DNA of 64,000 nt from Sporosarcina luteola (lineage in GTDB: Bacteria; Bacillota; Bacilli; Bacillales_A; Planococcaceae). The stretch is from positions 1,612,001 to 1,676,000 of the forward strand of contig NZ_JAMBNV010000001.1 in NCBI RefSeq assembly GCF_023715245.1, in the 5' to 3' direction. The notes below the pieces were generated by a model. It was not told the DNA's origin. It saw nothing but the letters and a program-made list of their open reading frames with translations, and searched no databases. Below are positions 1-13,248 of the stretch, piece after piece. How positions within the stretch are numbered: the first letter of the stretch is position 1; each line of letters begins with the position of its first letter. The position numbers and the translations under genes are program-made.

Positions 1-150
1 GACGGTAAGACATACTCCATTAACGGAAATACTGTCTCCTTTTTTCACGTCCGAAAGTATATGGGTGCACTTAATTACCAATTGCATTGAAGAAGAACCT
101 TTCTTTATCGCTTGAACGGTTCCAATTTCTTCAACAATTCCTGTAAACAA
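1..150 (-). CDS. ribE: Riboflavin synthase alpha subunit, partial (5' end only)
   Basis: The first 50 codons are present and the rest lies beyond the left edge. Translation from TTG at 150 gives MFTGIVEEIGTV followed by a SDVKKGDSISVNGVCLTV stretch, the conserved N-terminal lumazine-binding repeat of riboflavin synthase. This enzyme dismutates two 6,7-dimethyl-8-ribityllumazine molecules to riboflavin in the cytoplasm. The TTG start is set by a GGAGGTG ribosome site 6-8 bases upstream. It lies downstream of a decayed ribD and an FMN riboswitch on the same strand, so it should be under FMN control (ribDEAHT order in Bacillus). The fold assignment is firm. The downstream genes of the operon cannot be seen. 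Confidence 0.9.
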   Translation of the reverse strand, partial: MFTGIVEEIGTVQAIKKGSSSMQLVIKCTHILSDVKKGDSISVNGVCLTV

Positions 151-271
151 TCAGCTTACACCTCCATTTTGAAAAGTGCATGAAGCTTAAGATGTCTTAG
201 ACATCTGTCTAAAATATTTCGTATAGGGTTCTTTCCACCATGGGGCAAACGGGTGGTGAGGAAAGGGTTGT

Positions 272-534
272 CTAGAAGAAAAACGACGTAGATTTTTGAT
301 GTCTCAAAAATAGTGAAAATGCCCTGTTGCTAAAATCCGCCTCTTTTTTACATAAATTCACGATCGCTTCAATTCCAGCATCCCGAAGAAACCTAATCCT
401 GTTACCATTAACGGAAGGATTGGGATTTTTAGATGCGACGAAAAAACGCCGCTTGCGATGATTGTCTCAGTACACACACCTACTTCAAGTTTCGCAAGAG
501 CGAGATCTAGCTCCAAATAATCGGCGTGGTCCAT
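272..534 (-). pseudogene. ribD: Decayed ribD (pyrimidine deaminase/reductase) remnant
   Basis: An ATG at 534 with a GGGGG ribosome site opens a frame starting MDHADYLELDLALAK, like the RibD N-terminus. The frame soon reaches IIASGV and is then disrupted. In a shifted frame a clear RibD segment follows: FVASKNPNPSVNG, then RIRFLRDAGIEAIVNLCKKE and FSNRAFSLF, ending at a stop at 272-274. Intact RibD is about 360 residues. Nearly all of the zinc-binding deaminase domain and all of the reductase domain are missing, and at least one frameshift separates the surviving pieces. It sits exactly where ribD is expected, between the FMN riboswitch and ribE. Riboflavin synthesis would then need a ribD elsewhere, or the pathway may be lost. 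The RibD identity is read by eye from motifs. Confidence 0.75.
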
Positions 535-595
535 TGAATTCCCCCTCTCAATTTTAGAAAGGGCGGATAGAGTTGGGCATGGTCATCAAACACGA

Positions 596-737
596 GCAAC
601 TTCTCCCATCCAGACTTTAACTGTCGGTGCCGGAGTTTCACCAGCTCCACCGTCTTCCTTAGGGAAGAACGGGTCACGGACTGACAAGCATAGCGCTTGA
701 TCACCGCCGGTAAGGAATTTCACCTTGCCCCGAAGTT
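596..737 (-). ncRNA. FMN riboswitch (RFN element)
   Basis: Read on the minus strand the region carries the hallmark RFN blocks in order: GGGGCAAGGTGAAATTCC and TACCGGCGGTGAT at the 5' side, a variable arm, GGTGAAACTCCGGCACC, then GACAGTTAAAGTCTGGATGG and GAGAAG at the 3' side. RFN aptamers bind FMN and switch off transcription or translation of riboflavin genes. It lies about 60 bases upstream of the ribD remnant start. All conserved blocks look intact although the first gene behind it is broken. Confidence 0.95.
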
Positions 738-760
738 TCGTTTTGATTTGACCGATTCAA

Positions 761-789
761 ATTTAACACATATTTGAAACAGTTGCCAA
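761..789 (-). promoter_or_regulatory. Candidate sigma-A promoter of the riboflavin operon
   Basis: The minus strand reads TTGGCA, 17 bases, TTAAAT immediately upstream of the FMN riboswitch. The -10 is imperfect. The position relative to the aptamer supports the call. Confidence 0.4.
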
Positions 790-1022
790 GTTACTGAGCG
801 TACAATGCACACGGGATTATTCGTCATCTGCGTGATTCAATGATAAGATAAATAGGGATTCCATGAGGAAGAGCATAGGTTTCTATGAACTTTTTTGAAA
901 AGATGGGTCAAAATCCTTTATTGAAAAATGAACCTTAAGAATGGCGTGAATTAGTAACTGAAAATGGTTTATAATTGAGTGAGTTATGTATTTTAATGTT
1001 AAGGGAAGAGGGATGTTGGATA

Positions 1023-2054
1023 ATGACTGGTTCGATTCATCAACGGAAAGCGGAGCATATCGACATCACGCTCAATGAAAAAGTGACAGGGAACCATATT
1101 ACGACCGGATTGGAAAGGGTTCACTTCATTCATTGCGCACTACCTGAAATTGACTTTAGTGATATCTCCATCGAGAGTAAATTTGTGGACCAAATGCGCC
1201 CAACGCCTTTTATGATCAGCTCCATGACTGGCGGGGCTGCATTCGCTGAAACAATCAACCGTAATTTGGCGCTTGCCGCAGAAGAAAGAGGTTGGATTTT
1301 GGCATTGGGATCCATGCGCGCACTTATTGAGAGTAAGGAACACCGGGCATCCTTCCAAGTAAGGCAATATGCTCCATCCGTACCGATCATTGCAAATTTG
1401 GGTGCGGTTCAATTGAATTACGGATTTGGCGTTGATCAATGCCGACAAATAATTGAAATGACAGATGCAGATGCTTTGGTATTGCATCTGAACAGTCTTC
1501 AGGAAGTTATTCAACCGAACGGAGATCTGAATTTCAAGGATTTATTAGTGAAAATCGAAGAATTGACGAATGCATTGGAAGTTCCTATAGGCGTGAAAGA
1601 AGTCGGTTGGGGAATCGACGGGGAGACAGCCAAAAAGCTATGTGATATCGGTGTATCTTTTATTGACGTAGCGGGTGCAGGCGGGACATCTTGGAGCCAA
1701 GTGGAAAAATACCGTTCAACCGATCCAGTAAAGCAAGCCGCTGCTGAAACGTTCAGCGTATGGGGCATTCCGACGGTCGATTGTGTTGTGTCTGTCCGTG
1801 AAAAGATCGATACGCAAACAATTGTTGCAAGTGGCGGCATGTCGACTGGACTGGACGCTGCGAAAACAATAGCATTAGGCGCAGATGTCGTCGGTTTCGG
1901 AAGATCTATCCTTAAAGAAGCGACACAGTCTCCGGAAGATGTCTTACGAGTGATGGAAACGAAAGAACTCGAGCTGCGAATGGCTATGTTCGGGGTCGGC
2001 GCGTCTACATTGGCGGAATTGCAAGCGAGCGACAGAGTACGCTATGTGAGATAG
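1023..2054 (+). CDS. fni: Type 2 isopentenyl-diphosphate delta-isomerase
   Basis: FMN- and NADPH-dependent enzyme interconverting isopentenyl and dimethylallyl diphosphate in isoprenoid synthesis. About 343 residues, the usual size of the family. The N-terminus has QRKAEHI (R-K-x-x-H substrate site), then MISSMTGG, an IANLGAVQ strand, LHLNSLQE with the metal-linked Gln-Glu, GVKEVGWG, and the FMN phosphate-binding glycine loops GAGGTSW and ASGGMSTGLD. ATG at 1023 is preferred over the TTG at 975 because a GGGAAGAGGGA site lies about 10 bases upstream and the family N-terminus begins near QRKAEHI. It stands alone on the plus strand, divergent from the riboflavin operon. Confidence 0.92.
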   Translation: MTGSIHQRKAEHIDITLNEKVTGNHITTGLERVHFIHCALPEIDFSDISIESKFVDQMRPTPFMISSMTGGAAFAETINRNLALAAEERGWILALGSMRALIESKEHRASFQVRQYAPSVPIIANLGAVQLNYGFGVDQCRQIIEMTDADALVLHLNSLQEVIQPNGDLNFKDLLVKIEELTNALEVPIGVKEVGWGIDGETAKKLCDIGVSFIDVAGAGGTSWSQVEKYRSTDPVKQAAAETFSVWGIPTVDCVVSVREKIDTQTIVASGGMSTGLDAAKTIALGADVVGFGRSILKEATQSPEDVLRVMETKELELRMAMFGVGASTLAELQASDRVRYVR

Positions 2055-2094
2055 TATTTTTTTGAGATGGCCACTTGCAAACGCGGGTGGCTGA

Positions 2095-2721
<627 letters not shown>

Positions 2722-2726
2722 TGAGA

Positions 2727-3104
2727 ATGTGGAAAATAGTAAATGGTAAACTACAACATACAACTGATAAGAGTCGAATTGTATTCAGAACAACAATAAG
2801 CAAAGACCTAATAGCTAAGTTAACCAAAGTAGCAGATGGCAATAATACACATATTAACTATTTGTTAGAAACGGGATTCATTAATTTATTGACACTAGAA
2901 GATGGAATCTCGTTTAATAAAGAGCAACGTCCGAAAGACCGAGAGCATTATAAAACCACTTATGATAAAGAGCTGTTTGAAGAGATAAAAGCTCTTGCTA
3001 AAAGTAATGATCTATTTATTAATGACGTTATTGAGTATAGTGCACAGTTTATTGATGTTGAAAACAGTAAAAATAAGAATCATCGGTATAGGATAGAGGT
3101 GTAA
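2727..3104 (+). CDS. Small ribbon-helix-helix-like protein, function unknown
   Basis: About 125 residues in a basic-acidic mix. The sequence has two similar blocks: FRTTISKDLIAKLTKVAD then HINYLLETGFINLL, and YKTTYDKELFEEIKALAK then FINDVIEYSAQFI. Each reads as a strand followed by two helices, like tandem ribbon-helix-helix units, which suggests DNA or RNA binding. Similar Bacillus proteins are often labelled 'rRNA methyltransferase', but no methyltransferase motif is present and I do not accept that name. Start chosen at ATG 2727 because GGAG lies 8 bases upstream. It follows the homing-endonuclease-like gene by 5 bases and is probably cotranscribed. Confidence 0.6.
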   Translation: MWKIVNGKLQHTTDKSRIVFRTTISKDLIAKLTKVADGNNTHINYLLETGFINLLTLEDGISFNKEQRPKDREHYKTTYDKELFEEIKALAKSNDLFINDVIEYSAQFIDVENSKNKNHRYRIEV

Positions 3105-3107
3105 GGA

Positions 3108-3201
<94 letters not shown>

Positions 3202-3219
3202 GAAACCGGATTTTTGAGA

Positions 3220-3264
3220 TAAAAAACCTGCAACGGATCATAAAATGATTTCCGCTGCAGGTTC
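3220..3264 (-). terminator. Rho-independent terminator overlapping the MFS gene end
   Basis: Minus strand: AACCTGCAGCGGA, a loop, TCCGTTGCAGGTT and a run of T. The 5' arm lies inside the last codons of the MFS transporter. Confidence 0.75.
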
Positions 3265-4464
3265 TGTTAGTTTCTCTTCTAATACGATATTCCTTCGTTT
3301 CATTTGAATAAAAAATAACAAGGTCAAACTTAGACTTACCATCCCGAAAATAATCACCATCGTTTGTAGTCCGACAATATCTAAAAATGCTCCAGCGCTC
3401 AACAATACTACTTGGAACATGACCCGCTCCAACATATTGCGGAACGAGAAAAATCGCCCATGGTACGCTTTCGGCATCTGTTTTTGAAAAATAACCATTG
3501 CTGTCGGGAAAAAACAACCTAATGCAAAACCCAATACAGCAAATGCGGCCAATGTCACAACTATATTATGTGCAAAATACAGCATGAACTCAGCAACTGC
3601 CACCATAGTTGCAAAGAAGAATAAAATCACCGTGGTCTTCCATTTTCTTGTTATGAGCTTTACTGCAAATGATCCGATCATGAAGGCAATCCCTTCAAAT
3701 GTATAAATCAATCCTTTAATCGATGCGGAATCCTGAATCTCACTAATGTTGATGACAATCAGATTGAAGGAACCGATAAACAATAAAGGGATCATCGTCA
3801 TAATTAGTGTCATACCGACTGCGGGAAACTCTTTTAAGACAGGAAACACTTCCAAAAAACCACCTTTATCCCCGTCTTTCCTGTGAGGGCGTTCACTCCC
3901 CTTCCCTTCATCGATTTTGAGCATCATTGTGAAGCCCAACAATCCTGCATACGCAATCATTGAAACCCAATACAATGATGATAACGACCAGTAAACTAGC
4001 ATAACACCTGCGAGAGCAGTACCGAGGACACGCGATATCGTTGCGACGTTCATATGCATTCCGTTCATCGTGAGCAAATCCTCATCTTTTACGACAAGAG
4101 GGATTGTCGACTGCAACGCAGGAAAATAGAACGTTGCCGATAATTGAATGGATATGATGAATGCAACCATCCACCAGACAGAACCTGTTGCAATAGCGAG
4201 TAACATGAATACGACACTGATCAGCCTTCCCAGCCCTGCAACAATTAAAACGGTCTTCTTTCTCGACTGATCAATGATCCGCCCGGCTGTAGGACCAGCT
4301 ATGATACCTGCCAATAATCCGATTGATAAGATCATTGCTTTTACAAAATCTGATGGGATCTTTTCTTGTAAAAACTCCAGATTTCCAATGATTCCTGTCC
4401 ATAAACCGAGCCCGGCAATCATTTCACCAGATAAAATGATCCAAACATTACGGTTTTTCCACAT
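3238..4464 (-). CDS. MFS-type membrane exporter
   Basis: 408 residues with about 12 hydrophobic segments, starting MWKNRNVWIILSGEMIAGLG. The loop between segments 2 and 3 has GPTAGRIIDQSRKK, the G-x-x-x-D-R/Q-x-x-R/K signature of the major facilitator superfamily. A charged central loop near residues 190-210 (EGKGSERPHRKDGDKGG) divides the two halves. The arrangement resembles MFS_3/EntS- and macrolide-efflux-type transporters, so export of a drug or small metabolite is likely. The substrate cannot be read from sequence. Monocistronic on the minus strand, with its own terminator and an AT-rich upstream region at 4465-4560. Confidence 0.8.
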   Translation of the reverse strand: MWKNRNVWIILSGEMIAGLGLWTGIIGNLEFLQEKIPSDFVKAMILSIGLLAGIIAGPTAGRIIDQSRKKTVLIVAGLGRLISVVFMLLAIATGSVWWMVAFIISIQLSATFYFPALQSTIPLVVKDEDLLTMNGMHMNVATISRVLGTALAGVMLVYWSLSSLYWVSMIAYAGLLGFTMMLKIDEGKGSERPHRKDGDKGGFLEVFPVLKEFPAVGMTLIMTMIPLLFIGSFNLIVINISEIQDSASIKGLIYTFEGIAFMIGSFAVKLITRKWKTTVILFFFATMVAVAEFMLYFAHNIVVTLAAFAVLGFALGCFFPTAMVIFQKQMPKAYHGRFFSFRNMLERVMFQVVLLSAGAFLDIVGLQTMVIIFGMVSLSLTLLFFIQMKRRNIVLEEKLTEPAAEIIL

Positions 4465-4576
4465 TCACGTTCACCAATCCCTATTAGTAATTATTTAGTA
4501 TATATTTCGACTTTCGAATTATTATACGTCAAAATCTTCCTATTGTCACGAATATTTTAGACTTTCGTTGCAATGC

Positions 4577-4625
4577 AAAAAAACGTCCACTGGCAGGAAT
4601 TCATCCTAGCCAGCGGACGCTTTTC
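4577..4625 (-). terminator. Terminator after parC
   Basis: Minus strand: GCGTCCGCTGGC, loop, GCCAGTGGACG followed by seven T. It lies directly after the parC stop codon. Confidence 0.9.
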
Positions 4626-4626
4626 A

Positions 4627-9101
<4,475 letters not shown>

Positions 9102-9212
9102 TCAACGTTTCAGGAAGCTTGCTCAATTAATTGTATAGAATAAACCGGCTGATTGCAATGAGATGAGGAAAATCTAGACAATCGGCTGACTTTCAGAACT
9201 TCATACATTCCA

Positions 9213-9241
9213 TTGTCGGCATTCATCTGTTCTGCTAAACT
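9213..9241 (+). promoter_or_regulatory. Candidate sigma-A promoter of plsY
   Basis: Plus strand TTGTCG, 17 bases, TAAACT, about 40 bases upstream of the plsY start. It is the best match in the divergent intergenic region. Confidence 0.4.
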
Positions 9242-9281
9242 TGAAACACATAACTATTCAATAATGGTAAAGGGGAGCGTC

Positions 9282-9884
9282 ATGGAAATTATCATTCTTA
9301 TACTAATCGCTTATGTACTCGGCTCCATCCCATCTGCATTATGGATCGGCAAATTGTTCTACAATACGGATGTGAGGCAGCATGGCAGCGGAAACCTCGG
9401 TGCCACGAATACGTTCAGGGTTCTAGGAAAAACTGCGGGCATGCTCGTCACAATTATTGATATTTTGAAGGGGACGGCTGCTGTGTTGCTTCCCCTACTA
9501 CCTTATTTCAGTTCAGCAGGTATTCATCCACTTCTACTCGGGGTTGTCGCGGTAATCGGTCATATGTTCCCTGTCTTTGCGAAATTCAAAGGCGGAAAGG
9601 CCGTTGCCACTTCGGGCGGTGTTTTGCTCGGATATAACTGGCCGATATTCATCATCGTCCTTCTTACCTTCCTCATCGCTTTGAAGATAACGAAAATGGT
9701 ATCTCTATCGTCCATGATCGTGGCGGTTGTCGGTTTCATTTACTGTATTGCCTTCTATTTATGGTCTGGCGATTTCTATTTAATGATCATTGTCGGTTTA
9801 ATGGGGGTATTCATCTTCTACAGGCACCGGGCGAACATCGCCAGGATCAAAGCGGGAACCGAGTCTAAAGTGAAGTGGTTGTAA
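9282..9884 (+). CDS. plsY: Glycerol-3-phosphate acyltransferase PlsY
   Basis: 200-residue integral membrane enzyme that acylates glycerol 3-phosphate at sn-1 using acyl phosphate, the first step of phospholipid synthesis. It shows the three conserved PlsY motifs: GSIPSALWIGK near the N-terminus, RQHGSGNLGATNTFR, and GHMFPVFAKFKGGKAVATSGG, plus a late FIFYRHRANI motif. About five membrane segments. ATG at 9282 follows AAGGGGAGCGTC, and the family starts with this hydrophobic helix, so upstream in-frame starts are rejected. Followed 37 bases later by the YneR-like gene, the same order as yneS-yneR in B. subtilis. Confidence 0.94.
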   Translation: MEIIILILIAYVLGSIPSALWIGKLFYNTDVRQHGSGNLGATNTFRVLGKTAGMLVTIIDILKGTAAVLLPLLPYFSSAGIHPLLLGVVAVIGHMFPVFAKFKGGKAVATSGGVLLGYNWPIFIIVLLTFLIALKITKMVSLSSMIVAVVGFIYCIAFYLWSGDFYLMIIVGLMGVFIFYRHRANIARIKAGTESKVKWL

Positions 9885-9921
9885 TACAATGGAAGCAGCA
9901 ACCGAAAGGCGGGATACTGAA

Positions 9922-10215
9922 ATGAAAATCGTTTTGTCGGATGATGCGCGAAAATGGTTTGAAGAAGAGATGGAAGCTCAAACAGGCGATTATATAAAAT
10001 TTTTCGCTCGTTATGGCGGGTCCAGTTCGTTGCATGAAGGTTTTTCGCTCGGAGTTATGAAAGAAGTGCCTGACGAATTGGCGGTCGAGACGGAAAGAGA
10101 CGGAGTGCATTTTTATATTGAACAAAGGGACTACTGGTTTTTCGATGAACATGACCTTCATGTAGATGTTGATTCGCATTTGAATGAGCTCGTTTATACG
10201 TATGAAAAAGCGTGA
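9922..10215 (+). CDS. yneR: HesB/YneR-family protein
   Basis: 97-residue acidic protein of the HesB/IscA-like fold: MKIVLSDDARKWFEEEM, then DYIKFFARYGGSSSLHEGFSLGV and a DYWFFDEHDL strand. It lacks the three cysteines that IscA proteins use for Fe-S cluster transfer, as the B. subtilis YneR branch does, so an Fe-S scaffold role is not supported. ATG at 9922 is chosen because it begins the conserved domain and a GGCGGGA site precedes it. Probably cotranscribed with plsY and ended by the strong hairpin just behind it. Function unknown. Confidence 0.8.
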   Translation: MKIVLSDDARKWFEEEMEAQTGDYIKFFARYGGSSSLHEGFSLGVMKEVPDELAVETERDGVHFYIEQRDYWFFDEHDLHVDVDSHLNELVYTYEKA

Positions 10216-10240
10216 TGGCACTAGCCGCACGCTTTTTTTA
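10205..10240 (+). terminator. Terminator of plsY-yneR
   Basis: AAAAAGCGTG, 11-base loop, CGCACGC then seven T. The 5' arm overlaps the last yneR codons. Confidence 0.9.
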
Positions 10241-10419
10241 TTCCTCGAATTCCCAATTTCGGGCTGTAATCTATTTGTAAAGAAACCCGTTCAGTCTTCT
10301 GCTGGCTTGCAATCTCGCAAACCTCCAATTCTAAAGGTAAATATTGCCTCAAATCTACCCCGTTATTCCATGCTACGATCATTCTCAGGTAAGACATTAC
10401 TAATCTCAGGAGGCAAAAC

Positions 10420-11784
10420 ATGAAACGCAAACTACTTTCAGCAGCATTAATCACGTGCGTCAGCGTCAGCTCTTTGGCAATTCCCTCATACGATCAATCT
10501 CAAACAGTCTCTGCCGCCACGGTAACTTCTCAAACATCGCAACAGGCTGTGGCAGCCAAAGCGGAGCAATTGATACAAACCGCAAAAAGCTTAATCGGAA
10601 AATCGACATACAGTACGGCAGTCTATAAGCCTACTTATCCGTACAAGTTTTCTTGCGCCACTTTCCTCATGTACATATTTGAGAAAAACGGTGTCGACTT
10701 GGCGACATACAATGAAGATTATATGATGCAGCAAGGCACTCCGGTTGCAAAAGGGCAATGGCAAAAAGGTGATCTCCTCTTCTTCAGTAGTAAGGCATCG
10801 AAGATCCCAGATCATGTCGCTATGTATATCGGAAATAACAAGGTCATCCACATGGCGGATTCCAAACAGAATATAATCATTTCTGACTTGACTGACAAGC
10901 CTTACTATACGGAAAACTATATCGGTGCACGCCGCGTGCTCCCTAGTTTGATGTCAGCCAATCCTGCAACGAAAGGCGATAAAATCGTCAGCTTTGCCTA
11001 TGATTTGAAAGATACGGCGACAATAGGTTCCGTGAACAACGAAAGCACTAAAAAGTTCACAAGCACAGGTTTCGTCAACCATGTATACAAAAACAACGGC
11101 ATCACATTGAATGCTTCCAATTTAAAAAACCTTCAAAGCAAGGGGGCAACCGTTTCCAAAGCCAACTTGAAGAAAGGCGATCTTGTTTTCTTCAATAGCG
11201 TGAAAGGATCAACAAATCCTAGCCTGGTTGCCATTTATGCAGGCGATCATCGTCTCATCCTCCCGAATTCGGGCGGTGTTGTTACAAGGGTTATGCTCGT
11301 GGATTATTATAAAGATCATTATATTACGGCAAAAAGGGTCTTCACGGACAATACGACTGTGGCGCCTTCCGTATCCAAGCCGTCAACCACAACTACTACA
11401 ACATCTGCGGACAAGCTTGTCAACTTCGCACAAAGCCTTACGAATAAAGCGAAATTCGGTTATGGATATAATGAGAGTACATTGACATTCACAGGAGCCG
11501 GTTTCACTTATTATGTATATAAAAAGCAAGGAATTGATTTGAAAAGCAAGATGGCCAGCCAGCAATCCCAAATCGGGACTGCGGTACTGAAATCCAATCT
11601 TAAAAAAGGAGATCTTCTCTTTTTCTCTTTGGATAATAAAAGAACTCGTATTAACCAAACGGGCATTTATATTGGAGGAAATCAATTTATCAGCCTATCC
11701 ACTTCTGGAAATGTTGTAAAACAAAGCCTTTCCTCCACATGGGCAACGCAAAACTTCATGAAAGCCCGACGTGTTCTTAACTAA
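10420..11784 (+). CDS. Secreted protein with three NlpC/P60 domains (PgdS-like layout)
   Basis: 454 residues with a Sec signal peptide (MKRKLLSAALITCVSVSSLA, likely cut near SAA at 31-33). Three tandem NlpC/P60 repeats follow at about 45-172, 177-310 and 325-454. In the first, Cys79 of KFSCATF and His132 of PDHVAMYIG are the expected catalytic pair. In the second the Cys position is Ser (KFTSTGF) and in the third Gly (TFTGAGF), and the histidine is also lost, so only domain 1 can be active. NlpC/P60 enzymes cut gamma-D-glutamyl bonds. Three repeats with only the first active is the reported architecture of the B. subtilis poly-gamma-glutamate hydrolase PgdS. AGGAGG precedes the ATG. It heads the peptide-ligase cluster. 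Confidence 0.85.
   Translation: MKRKLLSAALITCVSVSSLAIPSYDQSQTVSAATVTSQTSQQAVAAKAEQLIQTAKSLIGKSTYSTAVYKPTYPYKFSCATFLMYIFEKNGVDLATYNEDYMMQQGTPVAKGQWQKGDLLFFSSKASKIPDHVAMYIGNNKVIHMADSKQNIIISDLTDKPYYTENYIGARRVLPSLMSANPATKGDKIVSFAYDLKDTATIGSVNNESTKKFTSTGFVNHVYKNNGITLNASNLKNLQSKGATVSKANLKKGDLVFFNSVKGSTNPSLVAIYAGDHRLILPNSGGVVTRVMLVDYYKDHYITAKRVFTDNTTVAPSVSKPSTTTTTTSADKLVNFAQSLTNKAKFGYGYNESTLTFTGAGFTYYVYKKQGIDLKSKMASQQSQIGTAVLKSNLKKGDLLFFSLDNKRTRINQTGIYIGGNQFISLSTSGNVVKQSLSSTWATQNFMKARRVLN
10517..11360 (+). repeat. Source-like copy of the NlpC/P60 duplication
   Basis: The part coding for NlpC/P60 domains 1 and 2 is closely similar, by eye roughly 80 per cent of bases, to 16830-17650. Shared runs include the codons for AKAEQLIQTAKSLIGK and ARRVLPSLMS. 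Direct orientation, about 6.3 kb apart. Confidence 0.8.
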
Positions 11785-11791
11785 ATACATG

Positions 11792-11835
11792 AAAAGAAGC
11801 ATCTTAACGTCTAAACGTTGGATGCTTCTTTTTCA
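11792..11835. terminator. Bidirectional terminator
   Basis: AAGAAGCATC and GATGCTTCTT flank a 17-base loop, with A and T tracts on the two sides. It serves the convergent NlpC/P60 gene (plus) and the Mur-ligase operon (minus). Confidence 0.85.
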
Positions 11836-11836
11836 T

Positions 11837-13219
11837 TCACCGTTTCAACGACTCTGCAAACTCAATCATGCCTCTACTGGACATCGGTCCTTTGATAAGC
11901 ACAATCGACTGATCATCAAATAAATGATCCAACCGATTTCCGATTTCACTCACATCTTTGAAAATCCTTATATTTGCGCTGCTTCCATCCCGCATTGCTT
12001 GCCTCGCAATTTCTTCCGCCTTTATACCGATTGTAATTAGTGCATGGATATTCCGCTCCGCAACCATACTTCCGATTTCACGGTGGTATTTCTTTTCGAA
12101 ATTCCCAAGCCGGTTTATATCCCCTAATATGAGGATGACCTTTTTCCCTTTTCCAATTGAGTCAAGCACCTTCAGTGCCGCTTCAACAGATGTGGGATTG
12201 TTCGTCCATGTATCGTCGATGATTGTGCAGCCGTTTTTGCCACTAGAGAATTCCAAATGCCTGCTCATGTTCTTATACGTTTTCAAACGGGAGAGCGCGG
12301 CTTTCAAATCCATTCCCATTTCACGGACAGCAGCCAACGCAGCAAGCGCATTGCTCACTTGGTGTTCCCCATACCCGGGAACAAAGGCGTTATATTCCAA
12401 ACGATCGACATGCAGCATGAAATCCATTCCGCCCTCTCCATAAGTGATCCGGGAAGCTCTGAAATCCGACTTTTGATCCATTCCAAAATAAATGATTTTT
12501 CCTTTGAAGCGGTGGATTCTCAGCTTTTTACTATTCTGATCATCTGCATTTAAGATAAGTGTGCCGCCATCCTTGATGCCGCCGATGATCTCTTCTTTCG
12601 CTTTTATATAGCCTTCCAGATTTACACACCCGTCCAAATGATGAACCCCAATATTTGTGATGATCCCAATCGTCGGCTGATAAATCATGCACTGGTGCTT
12701 AATATTGCCTGAATTGCCGAGGCCGTGTTCGAAAACTGCCGCATCCGTTTGTTCATCGATCCCCATCAAATAAGGAAATGAACGTCTCGGTTCATTTTGG
12801 CTGCTGACCGATGCATGCACATTCCATTTTTCAGAGAGCATATGTTTGATCATATCTTTCGTTGTTGTCTTGCCGCACGTTCCTGTTATCGTCACAACTG
12901 GTAGTCGAAACTGATTCCGATAATAATCGATGAACTTCCAATAGGACTGGACGAGGCTCGTCACTTGCATGACCGTCGTATTCGGCAATACATCTTTAAC
13001 GTTAATTGAGGACTTATCGGTTATGACAAGGGAAGGACCTTTCCTATCGATTTCCATCCAATTAATCGCTTCCCCCCTGCTTGCAAAAAGAAGGGAATTT
13101 CGCCTCGTATAATCATGTCGATTGTAGTAGATGGCATCTTCCACATTCCAATCTACCGGTCCCGTAATGATTTTTCCTTTGAGTATTTTCCTGATGTCAT
13201 TGACAGCTATCGGCTTCAT
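11837..13219 (-). CDS. MurF-like Mur ligase family protein (paralogue A)
   Basis: 460 residues. The P-loop is at 112-119 (TGTCGKTTTK). NIGVHHLDG and a downstream EGYIKAKEEI correspond to the Mur ligase central domain, DDTWTNNPTSVEAAL to the MurF DD-x-YNANP-x-S signature, and the C-terminal third to the Rossmann ligase domain. Mur ligases form amide bonds through an acyl-phosphate. The N-terminal ~100 residues are short and lack the DGH-x-F motif with which MurF binds UDP-MurNAc, so the usual cell-wall substrate is unlikely. Last gene of a minus-strand unit after the YheC/D-like gene (29 bases), with GGGAGG before ATG. Its substrate is unknown. I infer an amino-acid or peptide ligase. Confidence 0.8.
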   Translation of the reverse strand: MKPIAVNDIRKILKGKIITGPVDWNVEDAIYYNRHDYTRRNSLLFASRGEAINWMEIDRKGPSLVITDKSSINVKDVLPNTTVMQVTSLVQSYWKFIDYYRNQFRLPVVTITGTCGKTTTKDMIKHMLSEKWNVHASVSSQNEPRRSFPYLMGIDEQTDAAVFEHGLGNSGNIKHQCMIYQPTIGIITNIGVHHLDGCVNLEGYIKAKEEIIGGIKDGGTLILNADDQNSKKLRIHRFKGKIIYFGMDQKSDFRASRITYGEGGMDFMLHVDRLEYNAFVPGYGEHQVSNALAALAAVREMGMDLKAALSRLKTYKNMSRHLEFSSGKNGCTIIDDTWTNNPTSVEAALKVLDSIGKGKKVILILGDINRLGNFEKKYHREIGSMVAERNIHALITIGIKAEEIARQAMRDGSSANIRIFKDVSEIGNRLDHLFDDQSIVLIKGPMSSRGMIEFAESLKR

Positions 13220-13248
13220 TGCATTTCCTCCCTTCCAACGTACTTCGA

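Noticed and set aside
507..704. Minus-strand 65-codon ORF at the riboflavin locus
   Set aside because: It lies across the FMN riboswitch aptamer; the conserved bases are explained by RNA structure, not protein.
2727..3104. 'rRNA methyltransferase' label used for similar proteins
   Set aside because: No SAM-binding motif and too short; the RHH-like repeats fit better.
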